Positions 48,380 through 63,184 of a stretch of DNA of 64,000 nucleotides are shown one piece after another. A program made the translations under genes and the position numbers. Source of the stretch: Fratercula arctica. Taxonomy: Eukaryota; Chordata; Aves; Charadriiformes; Alcidae. The stretch spans positions 52,851,389 through 52,915,388 of the forward strand of contig CANTUZ010000005.1 of NCBI GenBank assembly GCA_947846985.1, read 5' to 3'. Positions within the stretch are counted from its first letter, which is position 1. The number at the start of each line of letters is the position of its first letter. The notes under the pieces were generated by a model, which worked only from the letters and a program-made list of their open reading frames with translations, ran no database searches and was not told the origin of the DNA.

Positions 48380-51300
48380 TCTTATCCACAGAGAACGGGA
48401 ATGAAATATTGTGACTAGAGAAGTTGCAGGTCTCTGCTCTGATGATGGTTCTACCACTGGGGAATGTTTCTTTGGGACCACTGTGTGAGGGGGACTGTAT
48501 AAAATCCCGACAGTCCTTTGCCATACCAGAGATAAAATGAGCACCTCTTGTTGCTTGCAGGCTGAAAAAGGAAAGAAAGAAAGAGTTCAGCACTATTCCC
48601 TCATGTGTGAACAAACCTGTGCTTGAGCCTGACTCAAGGGTTTTTGAATATTTGGGGTTTTTTTTCTTTGATTGAGGGGTGGGGAGGCTTTGTCTTGGCC
48701 ATAACTGACTTTTGACTGCAGAACAAGTATGTCAGATTTGAAATTAATGAATTACGTTTTTTAATTCTGTATGGATTTACTATAGTTATTTGGTTGTCCA
48801 GGACTGATTAGTAACAGCAGCTGATGGGTGAGTTCTTGGAGAGACTATCTGGGATCATCTCCAGAACTGCTTTAATCTGTGGATATTCAGGGCGACTAAG
48901 TTTAGTAAGTACTACTTAGGTAATTAAAGGTTGGAGCTGGGCTGCTTTCTCTGCAGGATAACAGACTGGTAAAGGGAAATTAGTCAACTTGGTTCAATGT
49001 TATCTTCTGTATAGCACAGAGTTTGGTCCCACCCAGCTCAAGAGTTTGATTTTTTTTTTTAATATGTTATGGGGTTTTGACAGTAGAAATAATATTACTC
49101 TTCACATAATCTTGGAGGCAGCAAAACTAGCACAAATTGCTTATGTTGAAAGGAGTATTTATAACTGTTTATGAAACAATACAACATTCATTTTGCACTC
49201 TGGACTCAAATTTGCTTTAAAGAAAAAAATGTAGGCTGGCTAAAGAATAATTAAGTCTCTGATAAATAACTACTTGGGAGATTCTCTACACTTAACTGTT
49301 TCATCAGTTTGTACCCATAGATGTAGGTACAAGACCAATTTGCATATGTAGGGGAGATGTTACCTTGAACAAAGGACAGTTGCCGTGATCATACAAGCAC
49401 TTCAGAGTCTTAAAAAGCTCAGTGGCTTTTGAAATTGGTCAGATTTGGTGGAATGCATGAAATTATTTGCAGAATCTTTTGGTTTTGTTGGACACACTCA
49501 AAATTTGTTATTTTCTCCACCATTCCAGCCCATGCAGGGTCGAGTGCTATGCAAGTGCCACCAGTGTTACTATTCTTCTGGGAAGAGATTGCAGAAGGGA
49601 TGGGAATAGTGATGCACATACTATATGCTTCTTAATGAATGAAGTTGTCATCTTCACAAGTAAAATTCTTTCATCTGATGACTGATTTGAAATATTTTGG
49701 TCCTACCATATTGACTCCTGACTGGACTCTTAGGGTTGAGCACTGGTGTGCAGCTCTGAGGAGGAGAGAGTGCACCTCTGTCAGAAGCTTTTTGACGGGG
49801 ACCCAGCTGTGGTCTGTGGGTCAATTCTGTCCTCCTCCAAAGGGGTTTCAGCTGTGAGGGGCAGCACATCTGGTAACTTGTGAAAGAGTTGAGGACCTCC
49901 TGTGCCCAACGTGTAGGGTGGAAAATGGCTCTGTTGGACAACCCTGGCTGTGTGCCCCTCTGTGCTAAGGTTCTTAGCCATGTGACATCTCACTGTGCTC
50001 AGGCCTTAGTAGGGGGTGACATCTTGTGATTCCAGAGTGCCTACAGACATGACCTCAAACTGACATCTTGATCATTATCATAAAAAACAGATTACCATCT
50101 GTTTTGTTTAGAAAACTAAGTTCAGTCACTGTACTAAGCAGAGAGAGATTTTTGTTCATCTTGTTTGGAGTATTTACAACAAAATCTTGTTTCTGTTTTT
50201 TTTAAGTTACAGATGGCTATCTGTCTGTTGTTTTAATGACTATTTTAATGTAGTAGCTGAAGTTTGTGATCAGTAGTTCTGTGCCTTGACATGAAATGTA
50301 CAGGGCTGCTTCATAACCTTATACACAGATCTTTATTGCAAGAGACCCAGATCCAGTGTTTTCAGCGTGGCGCAGGGACGAGGAAATCCTCAATTCTATA
50401 TGTGGCTGCAGCAGTGACTGCCCTTTGTGATCTCCCCACCCCCCCTTCCTTTACTCCACAAAAAATACTTATTTTTTTTTTTCCCCCAGGGTGCAAAAAA
50501 TTACTTGAACACTAGTGGGGAACCTAGATCCCGTTATCCCTTCTACAAATATTATCCATTTAGATCGGACTCTGAACGTGAAAAGCATCTTTGTAATAAT
50601 AAGCCTTGTTCTCCATAGAGAATGAAGATGATCCTGGCTTTCCCAATGGTAGATTTGCACCTACTTAGTTAGGTGCCACAGTATAAATTCTGATTCAAAG
50701 TGAGTGTAAGTGTGCTGTAGCTTCACAGCGAGGCATCTGTTTCTTATCCTCAGATTATTCAGTTCATTGCTCTGATTGTTTCTTTTTTTCCTCTGCAAAA
50801 ATACCTTTCCTCCTTTTTGGCCTGTAAAATTTATCTTTAATATGGGAAAAACAAATGGATTGCGTGTTTTAAAATTGTGTTATCAGATGAGGTGTTTACA
50901 GGAGTAAAAATTCAAAGGTTTACAGTCATCATATTCCAAATGAATACATTTATTTTCTGCTAGTAAATGTATTTGTGTGTTAAGGAAACAACAGTTATTC
51001 TTTTCTAAGGGTTATTACTAAAAATGATCTTTCTCTTCTTTATGTAAATGGTGTAGCATGCCCTTCCGTGACTTGCTATTTTTGTTGCACGGTGACTTTA
51101 TACACCTAATCTTGGAGAGGCAACTTGGATCGTATTATTTAACAGCCATGGATAAAAGCCTCTTGCAATTATGAGATTAACTAGAGTTACACTATGTTTT
51201 GATTCTTCCTGAAGTCTGATATGTGAATACATGCGTGCTTTGACTGGACACGTGTTTGACTTTATTTTCTCTCTTTTTTTTTTTCTCCTTTTTTTCTTTT

Positions 51301-52152
51301 TGCTTTAGAGAAAAATTCTGTTAGCTGAAAGATTTTTGAAGAATTTAAAAGGCTTAAATTCCATGGGTGTTCCTTCAGATGCTGCTAGGAGTGCCAGGCA
51401 GCTTTACCACTGCAAAATAACAAAAAAACAAGAATAGAAATTTGGTTTTACTGGCGGTTGAGCTGTGTGGTTTATGTTTGATGAGAAAATAATTCAGATA
51501 ATTTGATTTTCTTTGAAAGAAACTTGGGAAAGAAGTGTGTGTTTTCTCCCTTCTGTGAAAACATTCAATCTCCAATATATGAAGATAGAAACACATACTT
51601 AAAGTTGTGAGGAAAAACCATGCTGCTGTGAGATATTTATTGATTAGATAAAGATCTCTAAAAATCCTCTTTTTTTCCTTTTTTTTTGTTCTTTCCCCCC
51701 GCTCCTCTCAGCTTACCAAAATTTAATGCTAGCTGTAAAATAGTTCTGGCTTTTTAGAGCATGATGAATTTATTTGCACTGAAACATTTAACTTTATGAT
51801 GCTAAATAACTTTAATGGGGAAAATATCGGTTAATTCAGATATTTGAAAATAGGACCAGGTTGGCTTTCATAAATCAGCACAGCTCGTATTTCTTGATGT
51901 TGTGTAACAGCTATTGATGTGATGCTAGAATTTAAACTTCAGAAAAAGCTGATTAGTGTAAACCTCCCACGTAGCATTGAGGACAGGCTGGAGTGACATC
52001 TCAGCTGAAGTGAAATGACCCACACAAACGTGGTTGCGCTTCCGTATTACCGAAATTACTCTCTCAAAGTTAGTCTAAACGTATGACTAGATTTAGAGGT
52101 TTGTACTTATTTACTTTGGGTGTTTGGATTAACTTTTATTTAATTGACATCC

Positions 52153-52170
52153 TTTTTTTTTTTTTTTTTT
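52153..52170 (+). repeat. Poly-T run (18 bases)
   Basis: A T18 run followed 19 bases later by an AG, so it resembles a splice acceptor. The sequence after it has no recognised exchanger coding and it is treated as a simple repeat. Confidence 0.85.
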
Positions 52171-52616
52171 AATCCACTTTTTGGAAACAGACTATGGAAT
52201 GGAGTTTTGCAGCACACAAACAGCAGTCCCTGGAGGGGACCATTTTTGTCTCAGGACAAAGCTGTCTAGAACTGGAATTTTTTTACAATACTCCATACTA
52301 CAGTGCATTCACTTCTGTTTGAAGGCCAGATTTTTAAATATACACACTATGGATCATGGTTTAAGTATACTCAATGGTGGATCAGGATTTCACTTGGTTC
52401 CCTTGAGCAAACATTCTGATTTAGTACAGCATTTATGCACAACTTTACAATTAAACATGCAGTTAACCTGGAGTTGAAGTTGTTGATCCTCTCAAACGGA
52501 GATACCTCCAATGCCTTGAGCATCCATCAGGAAGCATCATTCATGTTTCAGCCTGTGTTGAGGTAAAATGGGACTTAGACTCATGCAGGAATCAAGGTTT
52601 TTGAGTGTTGGGTTGG

Positions 52617-52638
52617 TTTTTTTTTTTTTTTTTTTTTT
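52617..52638 (+). repeat. Poly-T run (22 bases)
   Basis: An uninterrupted T22 in intron 2, less than 500 bases from the T18 run at 52153. No flanking target-site duplication was identified. Confidence 0.85.
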
Positions 52639-55600
52639 ATTTCAAAGGAATATTTTAGTGTGGGGTCCTAAGCCACTGTTTACATCAGTAGGACTTCTCC
52701 CTACACAGCAAATGCAGCATTGCACTGCTGCATCTAGTGGAAGCTCGGATCTTGCTATTATAACCTGCATGTGGGTTCCCTGATTTACATCAGGGCTGGT
52801 ACGCTCCTAAGACACACTGCTGCTTGCAGTGGGGAACGGAGATTTTATATGTCTTTGTCTATTATATTTACGTGATCTGTAAAGCTAGTGTGTGAGCTGA
52901 CCATCTAATGACCTTTAAAAATGCAGCCTTTGGGAAGATGAAGAGGGATTTGTTAGTTGACAGATTTGTGCTAGCAAGCTCCAGGTTATTTACGGAAGTC
53001 TGGAATTTTGTGCTCTTGGATTTAAAGAATACTGTGTAATTCAGATCAAAGGCAAAGTATTAAAATCTTAATTCCACTGAGAGAAATATCCTTTATTTTG
53101 GCATTCTTGGGGAATTCTCAGAATTATTCTTCATTCGTGTTACCAATGCACCTTATAAAAGAGAAAAAAAAATTAAAGTTTTCTCTTAAATTATGGTGAA
53201 ACTGTGTTTCTTTCACAGCAGACTATGTAGCAGTCTGTGAAACTTACTTGTCATTTTAACAAGTGAAACTGTTCTGATATTAAATCATACAAAATCACAG
53301 AGTTTACTGTCAGGTGTTTTCTCCCCTAATTACATATCCAAAACATTGACATGCTTAATTTTATCGTTAAAGTACTGAAATATCCCTGTGTCATCAAAAT
53401 GATTAGAGAGCATATAGATAAGTAGGAGGAAGGAGGGGAGCCAAGGGAAAGGACACTTCAAAACTATTATTGTTGCTGTTCAAGAGGAGTGTTTAAATCA
53501 GTACAGATGGAAGATGCTAAACTGAGTTCCTGTGGACTTTTACAACCAGCTTAAAATTCATGGGTTATATGTCTGAAAAACATCACAAGTGAAACTAATT
53601 TGCCTGGTGGAAAGCAAAGTAGCCATTGCTTGAAGTGTTTCCCACTCAGAGAGGGAGATGATGAAAATTAATTACTTCCAGGCAATCTTCTTGTGCTATC
53701 TTTTGTGTAGAAGTACCTTGAATCATGGTAGGTGACTTTGGGTAGTAAAACAGAAACTGTAAATCTTTGTTTGTTGTCCTTGGCCTGTGGAAAAGTGCCA
53801 GATGACGTTGGCAGGTGTTTTGTGTGGTCCGAAAGTGCTCTTCCTGCCTACGCCCCCTCCCACCCCCCCCAGTAAAAATTAATTTCCTTACCTATTCCTG
53901 GGCATCCAAAGCTATGGAACTGACACGGTCAGCTTAGTAAAGCAAAATATTATTGTAGTGTGAGTTGTACCCATCTGTAGAAATTGCTTCTCTGACAGTG
54001 AAATAACTGGCTATATTACTAAAAACTAATTGATTCCATTCTCATTAAAGTCATTAAGGAAAATTCCCTTGAACAGGAGAGGGAAATGGGGTGCAGAGTG
54101 GGATTTTAAGGGCCTCAATACTTACATATAGACAGATTGTCTGTGAAATCTTTTGAGTAAAGGTTCTGAGTTCTCTGGATCTCAGTTGGAGATAGATGTC
54201 TGGCAGTCTCACTAAGTGCTTCCTTAGGTACCTGAAGATCTTGGCACTTCAACAGTTGGGGAAAAATTAAGGAAAACTTTCTGCCATGTTTTAGAAGTGT
54301 ATTTTCTCTCTGGAGTGCTGTAGGTCTCTAACCCCAAATCATACCTCCAGCGCTCCCAGCGAAGTCGGTGAGGACTTCTGAACACAGACTGGGGTTTTGA
54401 CAAGTGCCTCTGGTAAGGTTGGGCGAGTTGCCCTCACTACAGAATCTTTGACACTGCACACAGGAGCTCTTGAGGTCGGGGACAATGAAGCAGCAGAGAG
54501 CAAAAGTCTCTGACTGGAGAGGAAAACTCACGCTCAAAAGTTAGCAGTTCTCGTGGAGCAGGTTGGGAACTGTGGAGCTGTTTTGCCTTGCTAGCAGCAC
54601 TTTCTCATTTTGGACTGGCTTATTACTAAATATGCAAAGATGCAAAGCTGTTGTACTGTATGAATAAACTTTAGGTCTGTAGTTGAGATAGTTATAGTCT
54701 GTACCTTTTTTTTTTTTTTAGGCAGAGGTGGTAATCTCTTGAATTAGCAACCAGTGAGATTTGAGAGCTCTAGTCTGGAAGTTGAAGGATTTACGTTTGA
54801 CTTTTTTTAATGAAAACGGCCATAGTAGCTGTGGCTTGTGCTGAATTCAGTCTTACTGAGACGAGTAAGGAGTACTTTTAGCATACCTAATTGATCGAGC
54901 CTCTCTAGGGGCTTTGGCAGATTTTAATGCTGTTCTACCCTGTTAGTGGAGAGTAGTGTTGCTCAGATAAAAGCTAGCTGCCTCTTTCCCCAGCTGAAGG
55001 TAGCTCTGCACAGGTGAAATTGCCTGGGGAATCTGCGAGATAAACAGGGAGATGCTGAATTCCTGCTTCCTCCAGGGATAGGTAACTGCTAGTACAGACT
55101 TTCTGCATCATTTCTTTAGACTTATTTACTCAAGTTCTGTATTAGTCTCGGTTTAGCCCTAAATTTGGCGGTTCCGATCTAATCCTCTGTGTTGCAGGCC
55201 TTGCTTAATGGAGCTTGAGCTAAAAATACTTTTCTGTCTCTCAAAAGTACAAAGAAGTTGCATGCATCAGGCTAAGATGCTGTGCTGCAGTAATGCAAGC
55301 TGCAGAATGCTACAAACGGAAAGACAGTCGTAACCACAGAATGCTCGACACTAGGCAGTTGCCTGTACTCAAGATACACTTAAATTGTTTCTCAAATTGA
55401 ACATTGCATTTGAAATAACTCCTCTCTGAAACAATATTTAATGACAAAAATGACAGACCTTTCAAATGACATACCAATTCTTATGCTATAGCTATTGTAT
55501 CTGCAAATTTAAAATAATATTCACCCATTCAAAAACAGTGATGTCAGTGTTCTTTGTTAGGTTTTTTTTTTTAAACTGTTGAATATTTGGCTCTTCAGAA

Positions 55601-58539
55601 AATAGTGAGCACTTAGCATTAAAAGTCTGGCTCCCTGTAATGCCTATCATGTTGGTTGTTCATGATGAGAGTAACTTCCATGTGACATTAGCCTTTTAAA
55701 ATTCAGACTTTTAGTCACGCAGGCCACGTTTATCCTCAGTGGGGGCAAGCATCACAAATACCTTGCGCACTGAGGGTTGGATGGATTTGGTATATCTTAC
55801 TTTTCTGTTCTAAAACAAGCATCCTCCATAGTCAGTGTTACACGAGAGAAATTCGATCTCCAGAGACAATTCTAAGTACATGTTAGTAAAGGCCCATCTA
55901 AGATGGTAGAAACATGACCTTCTCTCTTAATTTGCTATTGCATTGTATTTCTTTACACTTTGCCCATGACTTTACATTTTGCTTTGCTTTGTCTTAGGCT
56001 TTTGTGAATTGTTTTCATTAAGACACCCTTCTGCTATAAATATGATTTTGGAAGAACTTGTGTATGTGTGACTTTGAAGGATGTTTAGTTGTCTCACTTG
56101 TGTTGCTGCAAGCATTGCTGCTCTGTCTCATAGAATAAGAGATGAGATGTGTAGTGTAGCTGGAACTTTCCATTATTAATTTCTTATTGATTATGTGAAG
56201 TAGAGGAAAGAAGTTTGGAAAGTTAAAATTAGGATACTGTGCTTACTGTCACCATCTGCATATGGAGAATGTGATGTCAAAGTGCCAGCTGACTCTTTCT
56301 CCTGGGATCTGGCTCTCATATTGGACACTAGGAGTATTTTAGGACTCTTGTTCTCTCCTTGCTCTTCCAGGACTGGCAATTTACCCCCTAAGTGTTGTTA
56401 ATACAAGAGTGCCCCAAATCTACTTTTCCCACCATAGCAGGTGTTGCTGACTCACTGCTCAAACACTGTTCTCCACCAAATTTGTCACGCAGGTTCCTTC
56501 CGTCAGGCAGCCCAGCCGCCACTGCTGCTGGCACTTACCGCCCCAGGCAGCGGCTCAGCGCTCTTCCCTTGTGACTGAAACCTGCACTGGAGGCTCCAGT
56601 TCATCACAAACCCAAGTCTACAGAAGCTGACACTCTATCACAGATCATCTTACTGGTTATTACCTTCTATTGTGTACCTTTGAGTGCTTTTTAAATTGAT
56701 TTCTTTATTCATCTACAGAGCATGCATACAAGATCTGTTGGTAGCAGCACTGTATATCTTGTTTGTACTATATACTTTTAAATTCTCTATTTAAGCATTT
56801 CCCAGTCTTTGTATCCTGACTGTATGTTATCACTAGCTCCTGTGTGGAATGTCACTAAAATGAGGTTGGACTGTAGGCTTTCTACGTGTGTCACTGCTTC
56901 TTGGTCTCACTTGCAAAGTATCTTACAGCAGAGTAGCTGAGGTAGTAATTAGAGTTCATAATTGTTGGGCATGCATAGCAATGCTTCTTCCATCCAGAGA
57001 ACATAAACTGTAATAAAATCGGGGCTCTTTTTGTAGTGTGGATCTCTTTTTAACTAGGGGAGCTGAACTGAGAGAGTGGAAATCATGAGGAAATTGGTCT
57101 GTCACAAGAAATTGATGTGCCATTTGTGCCTCTCTCCAGCTGCACTTACAGCTCCCCCTCGTGGTCACTTATTTATATTTTACCTTTTTTGGGCAATGTC
57201 TATAAATTGTATGGAGCATTTGTTAAATACAGATTTCTTCAGGAAAGAACTGTGAGAGACAAAATAGCAAGAGCAAGTCATGTTAATCTGGCATAATTAT
57301 CTGAAAAACCCCTAGGGCTAAGGTGGCCAATTGACAGATCCTTTGGTGTATGTCACATGCCTACTGTCACTGACACTTGCTGAGTGACCAAAGCAGGAGC
57401 AGAATACCCAGTTGTGTTTTGTGTCATGCAAACATTTTGTTAGTGTTTCCACTGTTTGAATATGCTAGTGAGTAATAGAGGTCCTCTCAAGTGAGTACTA
57501 ATAAAACCTGTATGGCATACCATATCCTACTGTGTTTTTGTTTACTCTAGATCTTAAAGCAAAATTGCTCTTAAGTAAAATGTTTAGAAAGTTGTATTTT
57601 TTTCATAAAGGTGTTTTTCCTGTCCCCTGCTCTGCTAAGGCAGCTGCCTTAGTAGCCATAAGTCCAACAGCACAAGCTTCCAAGTGACAAATTACTATTA
57701 GTATGTTTTTGCAACTTCATTAAATGATCTAAGATAGCCTTATTATATAATTCTACATCTGTGGATGTTTTAAGGAAGTATTTTAAAATCAACTACCAGC
57801 TTGATCTCATGCAATACATAATCAAATTATGTTCCTAATTCAGGAGAGCATTTAAGCACGTTGTTAACAGGCTCTCCCAAAGATAGAAATTTTGAGTGTT
57901 CTTCAACAGAGACCTTGAAGAAAATTTAATTTATTATTTTTTAACTGATAGTGTTGTTGAAGAGGGATGCCCTTTCACAAACTGTGACACAATACTATTG
58001 AAAAGAAAAATTGCTTGTATGAAAAGGAAACAAATTCTATCTTCTAGTTATTACCTGTTCCATGCATACATTGGATTATGCTCAAGATTAACATAGACCA
58101 GTGCTTTGAATCTTAAGGAGTGAACGTTATGTCACCACTTCATTTCTTCTGAGTTTACAGCCAGAGCTGGAGGTTTCTTCTTGCATGAACTATTGGTCTC
58201 ATTCAACTACTTTATTTCCCCCCTCCAAGTCCCTCTACAGATCATGTAGCATCTGTGGAACTGCTCAGCAGACATTGTTCCAGACTGAGAGCTCAGTGAA
58301 ATATATGCTGTGTTAAAGTACCTTTTCGACATAGGTGGCCTACGACATTCTGATATGTAAGCCCCCTCACTTAATAGATCTAACAGTAATGATTAGTATT
58401 AAGTAATTTATTCTTACAACCTCTCCTCTCCCTAGAGACAGAGAATGGTTATTGGACCCATTTTATAGACAGATAACTGAGCTCAGGAGCAAATGTAAGC
58501 ACATAAAGGACTGAGGCTATACACAAGCTGAAACCAGAA

Positions 58540-58771
58540 GGGTTCAGACAAAGAGGCAAAGATTTTTTCACCATGAGGGAAGCCAGGCATTGGATTAAGT
58601 TGCTCAGAGAGGTTGCACAGTGTCTGTCCTTGGAGACTTCTAAAGATGTGATTGTATAAGCACTGAGCAACCTGGTCTGATTTCACAGCTCACCCTGCTT
58701 TCAGCAGGAGGTTGGACTGGAGACCCCCTGAGGTCCCTTCCAGCTTGAAGTTTTCCATTATCTCATGATCC
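58540..58771 (+). mobile_element. CR1 LINE, diverged 3' end
   Basis: The order of CR1 3' blocks is kept: 'ttcaccatgaggg', then 'gttgctcagagaggttg', 'tccttggagacttctaaa', 'gagcaacctggtctg', 'ggttggactgga', 'ctgaggtcccttccagctt', and a degraded tail near 58771. Substitutions are frequent and the ATTCTATG end repeat is no longer clear, so this is an older copy. It lies in the same orientation as the SLC24A4 transcript. Confidence 0.85.
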
Positions 58772-60857
58772 ACAAAGCGCAATGAGAGAGAGCAGCACCA
58801 AACTTTCCATCAGGGTTCTGGCATGCACCATGGGTATTGTCTGTGTTTAGTATCCAGGTCCCAGCAGTACTGGCAAACCTGAGCTTTCTCTGCAGGGAGC
58901 GGTATAATGATGTGCTTGGAGCATATAATTTCACTGAGCTTAGCCCAAAATAGGGAAACTATGGCCATTTTCTCTGAAAGCTGTGGCTGAAGGAGAGACG
59001 AAGATGACAGTGCTTGCATTTTGTGTGTAGCAGTCTAGGAGTTAAGAGGCTTGCTTGGGGAATTGATCACGAGTTGCACTGTTTCCATCACAGCCTAAGT
59101 GGATTCAAAGCCATGTTTCCCAGGACCGTGCCCTAGTGACAAGACTGTCAGTGGTCTGGCTGACAGTATGGTCTGTCCTGGCTGAAATTGGGTGGCTGCA
59201 GCCAGGAGCCTGGCACTGGTGGGCCTAAGGGTAAGCATAGGTAAAACTAGTTTAATTTCTACTTTGTGTAATGCAGAGTTTACCACTTCTTGTGTTTCCT
59301 GGAAGTGACAGATTAATTTTTGATCAAGAAAGACAAGAGCAAGCAAGAGGGTCATTTTACTCTTTAGCTTCTTGATTCAGCCAGCAAGTTGGATGGGACA
59401 GGTATAAAGGGAATTATTTGTATGTATCCTAGGTGCTATCACTGCCAGTTATTTTTCAACTCTTATCTTCAGCCTCTGTTCTGGATGCAAACTCAGGAAA
59501 GAGGGGTGATTATTTTACTGATCCCCTTTGGCATACCATTACTTCACTATTTTTGCTCCTAGGGCTTGTACCTAACAGATTGGCAGGCTGATGTTTGGTG
59601 TCATACAAGCATTTTTCCAGCTGTGGGTTTAAATAATTGAATGTTCTTCATCTAGGTCATAAGCTTTCAGCCTAGAACTATTTTTTGGCCAAAATAAAAG
59701 CTTATCATGTATTTTTCTTTAATATATCTCTTAAATTCGTACTGTATTAAAAATAGATAGGAATTACACCTACCCAAATTATCTGTGATACAAAACGGGC
59801 AGCCAGTAAATCAAACATTAGGAGCTAGCAGAAAGCAAAGAGAAGAGTTGAAAGAGTATGCACCTTACTCTTGTCATCAGTATTTTTCTGTTTTCCTCAC
59901 TGGTTTTTCTATTAAGCAAAAGTATTAAATAAGTATGTGTCAGAAGATTGAGTCATCTGTGAACACATGCTAAAAGAGAAGAAATTGCGGAGTACATTTT
60001 GATCTAAAAAGCCTTGTAATTGTAAACCATCAAAAGCTTTTCCAAATGTCTCTTGAAACAGCGTACCTACTGTAAGCAAGATAATGCCTGCTGTTTGTTG
60101 CTGCTACAGATTACTAGATGTGCTATCTTACAGTGCTGAAGCATCTAGCTGAAATTTTGTTCCCAACATAATATTTTTCAGCTTATAAAGGGGATATTTT
60201 GCTTCCGTTCATATTGTGCTTTCTGGTCATATATGCATGAGAAGTGCTGATAGCATAAGAAAATGGGAGTGCAAGATGCTCATACACACAAATACTGAAC
60301 TACGCATTTATTGCATACACAGGCATGGATGTCACACATCCGTTACACAATTATGCCCCGTATATATGACACAATCCAGCTAACCTCATAAAGGAAGACA
60401 GGGGGATCTGTATCAGATCCTGCTTTTATTTTTTGTAGTATTTGTGGTTGTATGGGTGAGTAAAAGGATGCATATAGCTTCCTGTATGCCAGTACAGACT
60501 ATCTGTCAGAACCTGGCCTTCAGCAAGAATAGTAGTGTTGGGCTACTACTTCTGGTATGCTCAGCTCTTACTAAAAAGCTTAACTCTTGTTTAAATCCAT
60601 GAGTATCTAGTTTAGGCACTCTAATAGCTGTTCAAGTTTAGGTATTTCTTTCTCTAGCCCATAAGTACTTCTCAGTGTGGTCTCTTCACAGTAGTGCCTA
60701 GTTCTCAGTGAACATTCAGGAATTAATTAAAGAGAATTCCTGTACACCCAGCTGAAGAGACTGGAAAGAGTGTCAGTGCATGAGGAGTGAAGAGCAGGAT
60801 CTCTGCACCTATTGCTTTTTGAAATGAGGCCTTCTCACAACATGTACATAACACAGA

Positions 60858-60882
60858 TTTTTTTTTTTTTTTTTTTTTTTTT
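60858..60882 (+). repeat. Poly-T run (25 bases)
   Basis: The longest T run in the window. If it is the tail of a minus-strand retroposon, the body should lie to the right (from 60883). No polyadenylation-like TTTATT appears immediately beside it, so a simple repeat is more likely. Confidence 0.85.
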
Positions 60883-63184
60883 CATTTTGAAGTACTATTA
60901 ATTCCACTTTTTCCCCAAAGTCATTTGGCACTGCTGTCATCCTTTGGGATCCCTTGGGTGTCTGTTATTGGTGTTCTTTTTTCGCTTCACTCTTTCAATG
61001 CCATCTTTGTGGCAGTGACTCTCCTATCTTTCTTTTCGAGTTGTCTTCTGACTGTCACCAAAATCAAGCTGCTCCTAAGCTGTCTCTTCTCCAAACCTAT
61101 TGGAAACTTTCCTTTTGTTAACTCAGGCTGTCAGCTTTGGTGAGATCTTGGGAGAGACAGTTTACAACTTCATCTCATATGGCTTTTAGACAAACATACT
61201 TTTTTTAAACATTATTTTTAGGTAACAATAAGGAATGTGTGTGGGTACACACACCACCAAACCTGTTCGGAAAAGCCTATTCCTCAGCAAATCTGTGGTT
61301 TGTCTTTTTTTCCCACTCTCCTGGTCTTTTCTTCAATCTCTTTCTCCCTCCCTCCTCCCCCCCGCCAATGTAGATACAAGTGCTGAGTTGCTGAATCTAA
61401 CCATTTCCCTCTTATCTCTAAATTTTATCCTTCCCTTCATTCCCAATATGTATTCCTCCTGTCCTCCTCCTGGGTCTGATACCATTCATGCATGCAACTT
61501 CAGTACTGTTATTTTCAGATGTGGAAAACAGCTGGAACCTGTAAACACAACAGTCACCTGTTGTATGTGCATCTTTTTGATTCATATGCATATTTGTAAT
61601 GAGTAGATGCTAATTCAGATACAGATTTTTTTCTCTATAAATCCTTGCTTTTGAAATATTCTTTTTCTTCTTGATATAGAGAAGTTTGCTAATAATGTAT
61701 AATGTAGCCTTTGGCTTCATTTTCCATATTAAAATTATTCATCTGTGCATGTTTGATGGCAGAATTTGACCTTTTATTAAAAACAAGGTATTTTGAAATG
61801 TGCCACTACACCAGCCTGAGATGACCGAGTAGACATAGGAGTCCTTTGGATTCAGCTGTTTTCTAGATTTTTTTACGCTATTGATTCCCAGCAGCATAAA
61901 CTGGTTTGCAATTCTGACACTGGAGTGGTGCAGCTGGGGTTCGGCACTTTACCAGCAGCCTGACAAGGATCTTGTGGTAAGAGTTAGCCCTTCTTCCCTC
62001 CCTTTCGAGGGAAGCTGCAAGCCATAGACTCCTTCCAGCCTTAGTCACTGCACCCATTTCGCTGTGCTCAGCCTCCGGATCTGAACCGCAGATCAGAGAC
62101 AGTTGTCCAGCCCAGGGAGGGTTTTCAGGGCACTCTGAAAAGATGCGGTGCAGGATGTTGCCTTCCCCGAACCAGTCGCAGCAGGTGGGTAGAATACCAA
62201 GGAGTAGCATTAGTCTTGCTCGAGATCACTTTGTGCTTTAATAGTACTGGTATGAGCACACAAGCCTAACAATTTCCGATGTGAAACAGTGAAGCAAAAT
62301 GCAGATAAAGTTACCTGCTTCATGTATCTCTGACCTGGGTGACTTTTATTTTGCTTAAATAAGAAGTGAATTAATTGGCTGTGTTTGGTAATTGACCTGT
62401 GTTTGTACAATGATGTCTAAGTATGGGTCTGCAACTATAAGATATCTGAGTGTAATGGAATTTTACAGCACTAAAATGTAATACCGTTTGTATCCATAAT
62501 ATGTAGTTATACTACATTAGCCACCAAGAACCCCTGCCATGAATAGAACCTGCTTTTTACAAACATTTTTGGAGATAAGCTTGTGTCTGCCTCTATGACT
62601 CAGGGACGCAGGAACACCCGTCCCTGACCAAAATAGCCCATCATCTTTTTTTCTCGTTACAGAACTGAATGCCTCAATGCCCATATGCTTATCAGCAATT
62701 TGAAATAATTTATTAGATAAGTTCTTGAAAAATCTTGCAGTTTTATATCTCATGGTGTCTCAAGCAGTAATGATGCAGAACTGTAGGCTGGGATATGAGA
62801 TCCTTAGTGATATAAACGAGTATAACTGTCCTGAAGCCTTCGAAAAACTGGCACTTTCATCCAGCAGGAGATGGAAATTCACAAGCAGGTCTATGGTAAT
62901 TTCACAATAAAAAGCAAATGAATGTTTTAATAATGAACATAATCCGGCTTCAAAAAAGATTACTTAGCGACATAATGTTTTGTCTTTAAATCCAGAGTGG
63001 ATTAATAAACAAATGATTATGTGGGGTTTCTTGGCATAACCTATCCTGCAGTAGGTTAAATGGAAGATGAAGATACCTGATCAGAAAGGTGCTTTCTAGC
63101 TTCAAAACGTGCATATCTATGAAAACTGGTTGGAAAAGAGGAAAAAGCATTTGCTGTGATAGAAACTTATGCTAGGTTGTTTGT

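Noticed and set aside
51273..51720. Strong acceptor-like tracts (near 51308 and 51712)
   Set aside because: The following sequence has early stops and no resemblance to the expected SLC24A4 exon 3.
52181..52477. A 98-residue frame following a T18 tract and CAG
   Set aside because: No family resemblance and no clear donor; the acceptor-like look comes from the homopolymer.
61235..61606. Possible exon after a strong pyrimidine tract and AG near 61370
   Set aside because: The frame after it does not resemble any exchanger segment and ends at a stop without a donor. Pyrimidine-rich tracts are common in this T-rich intron.
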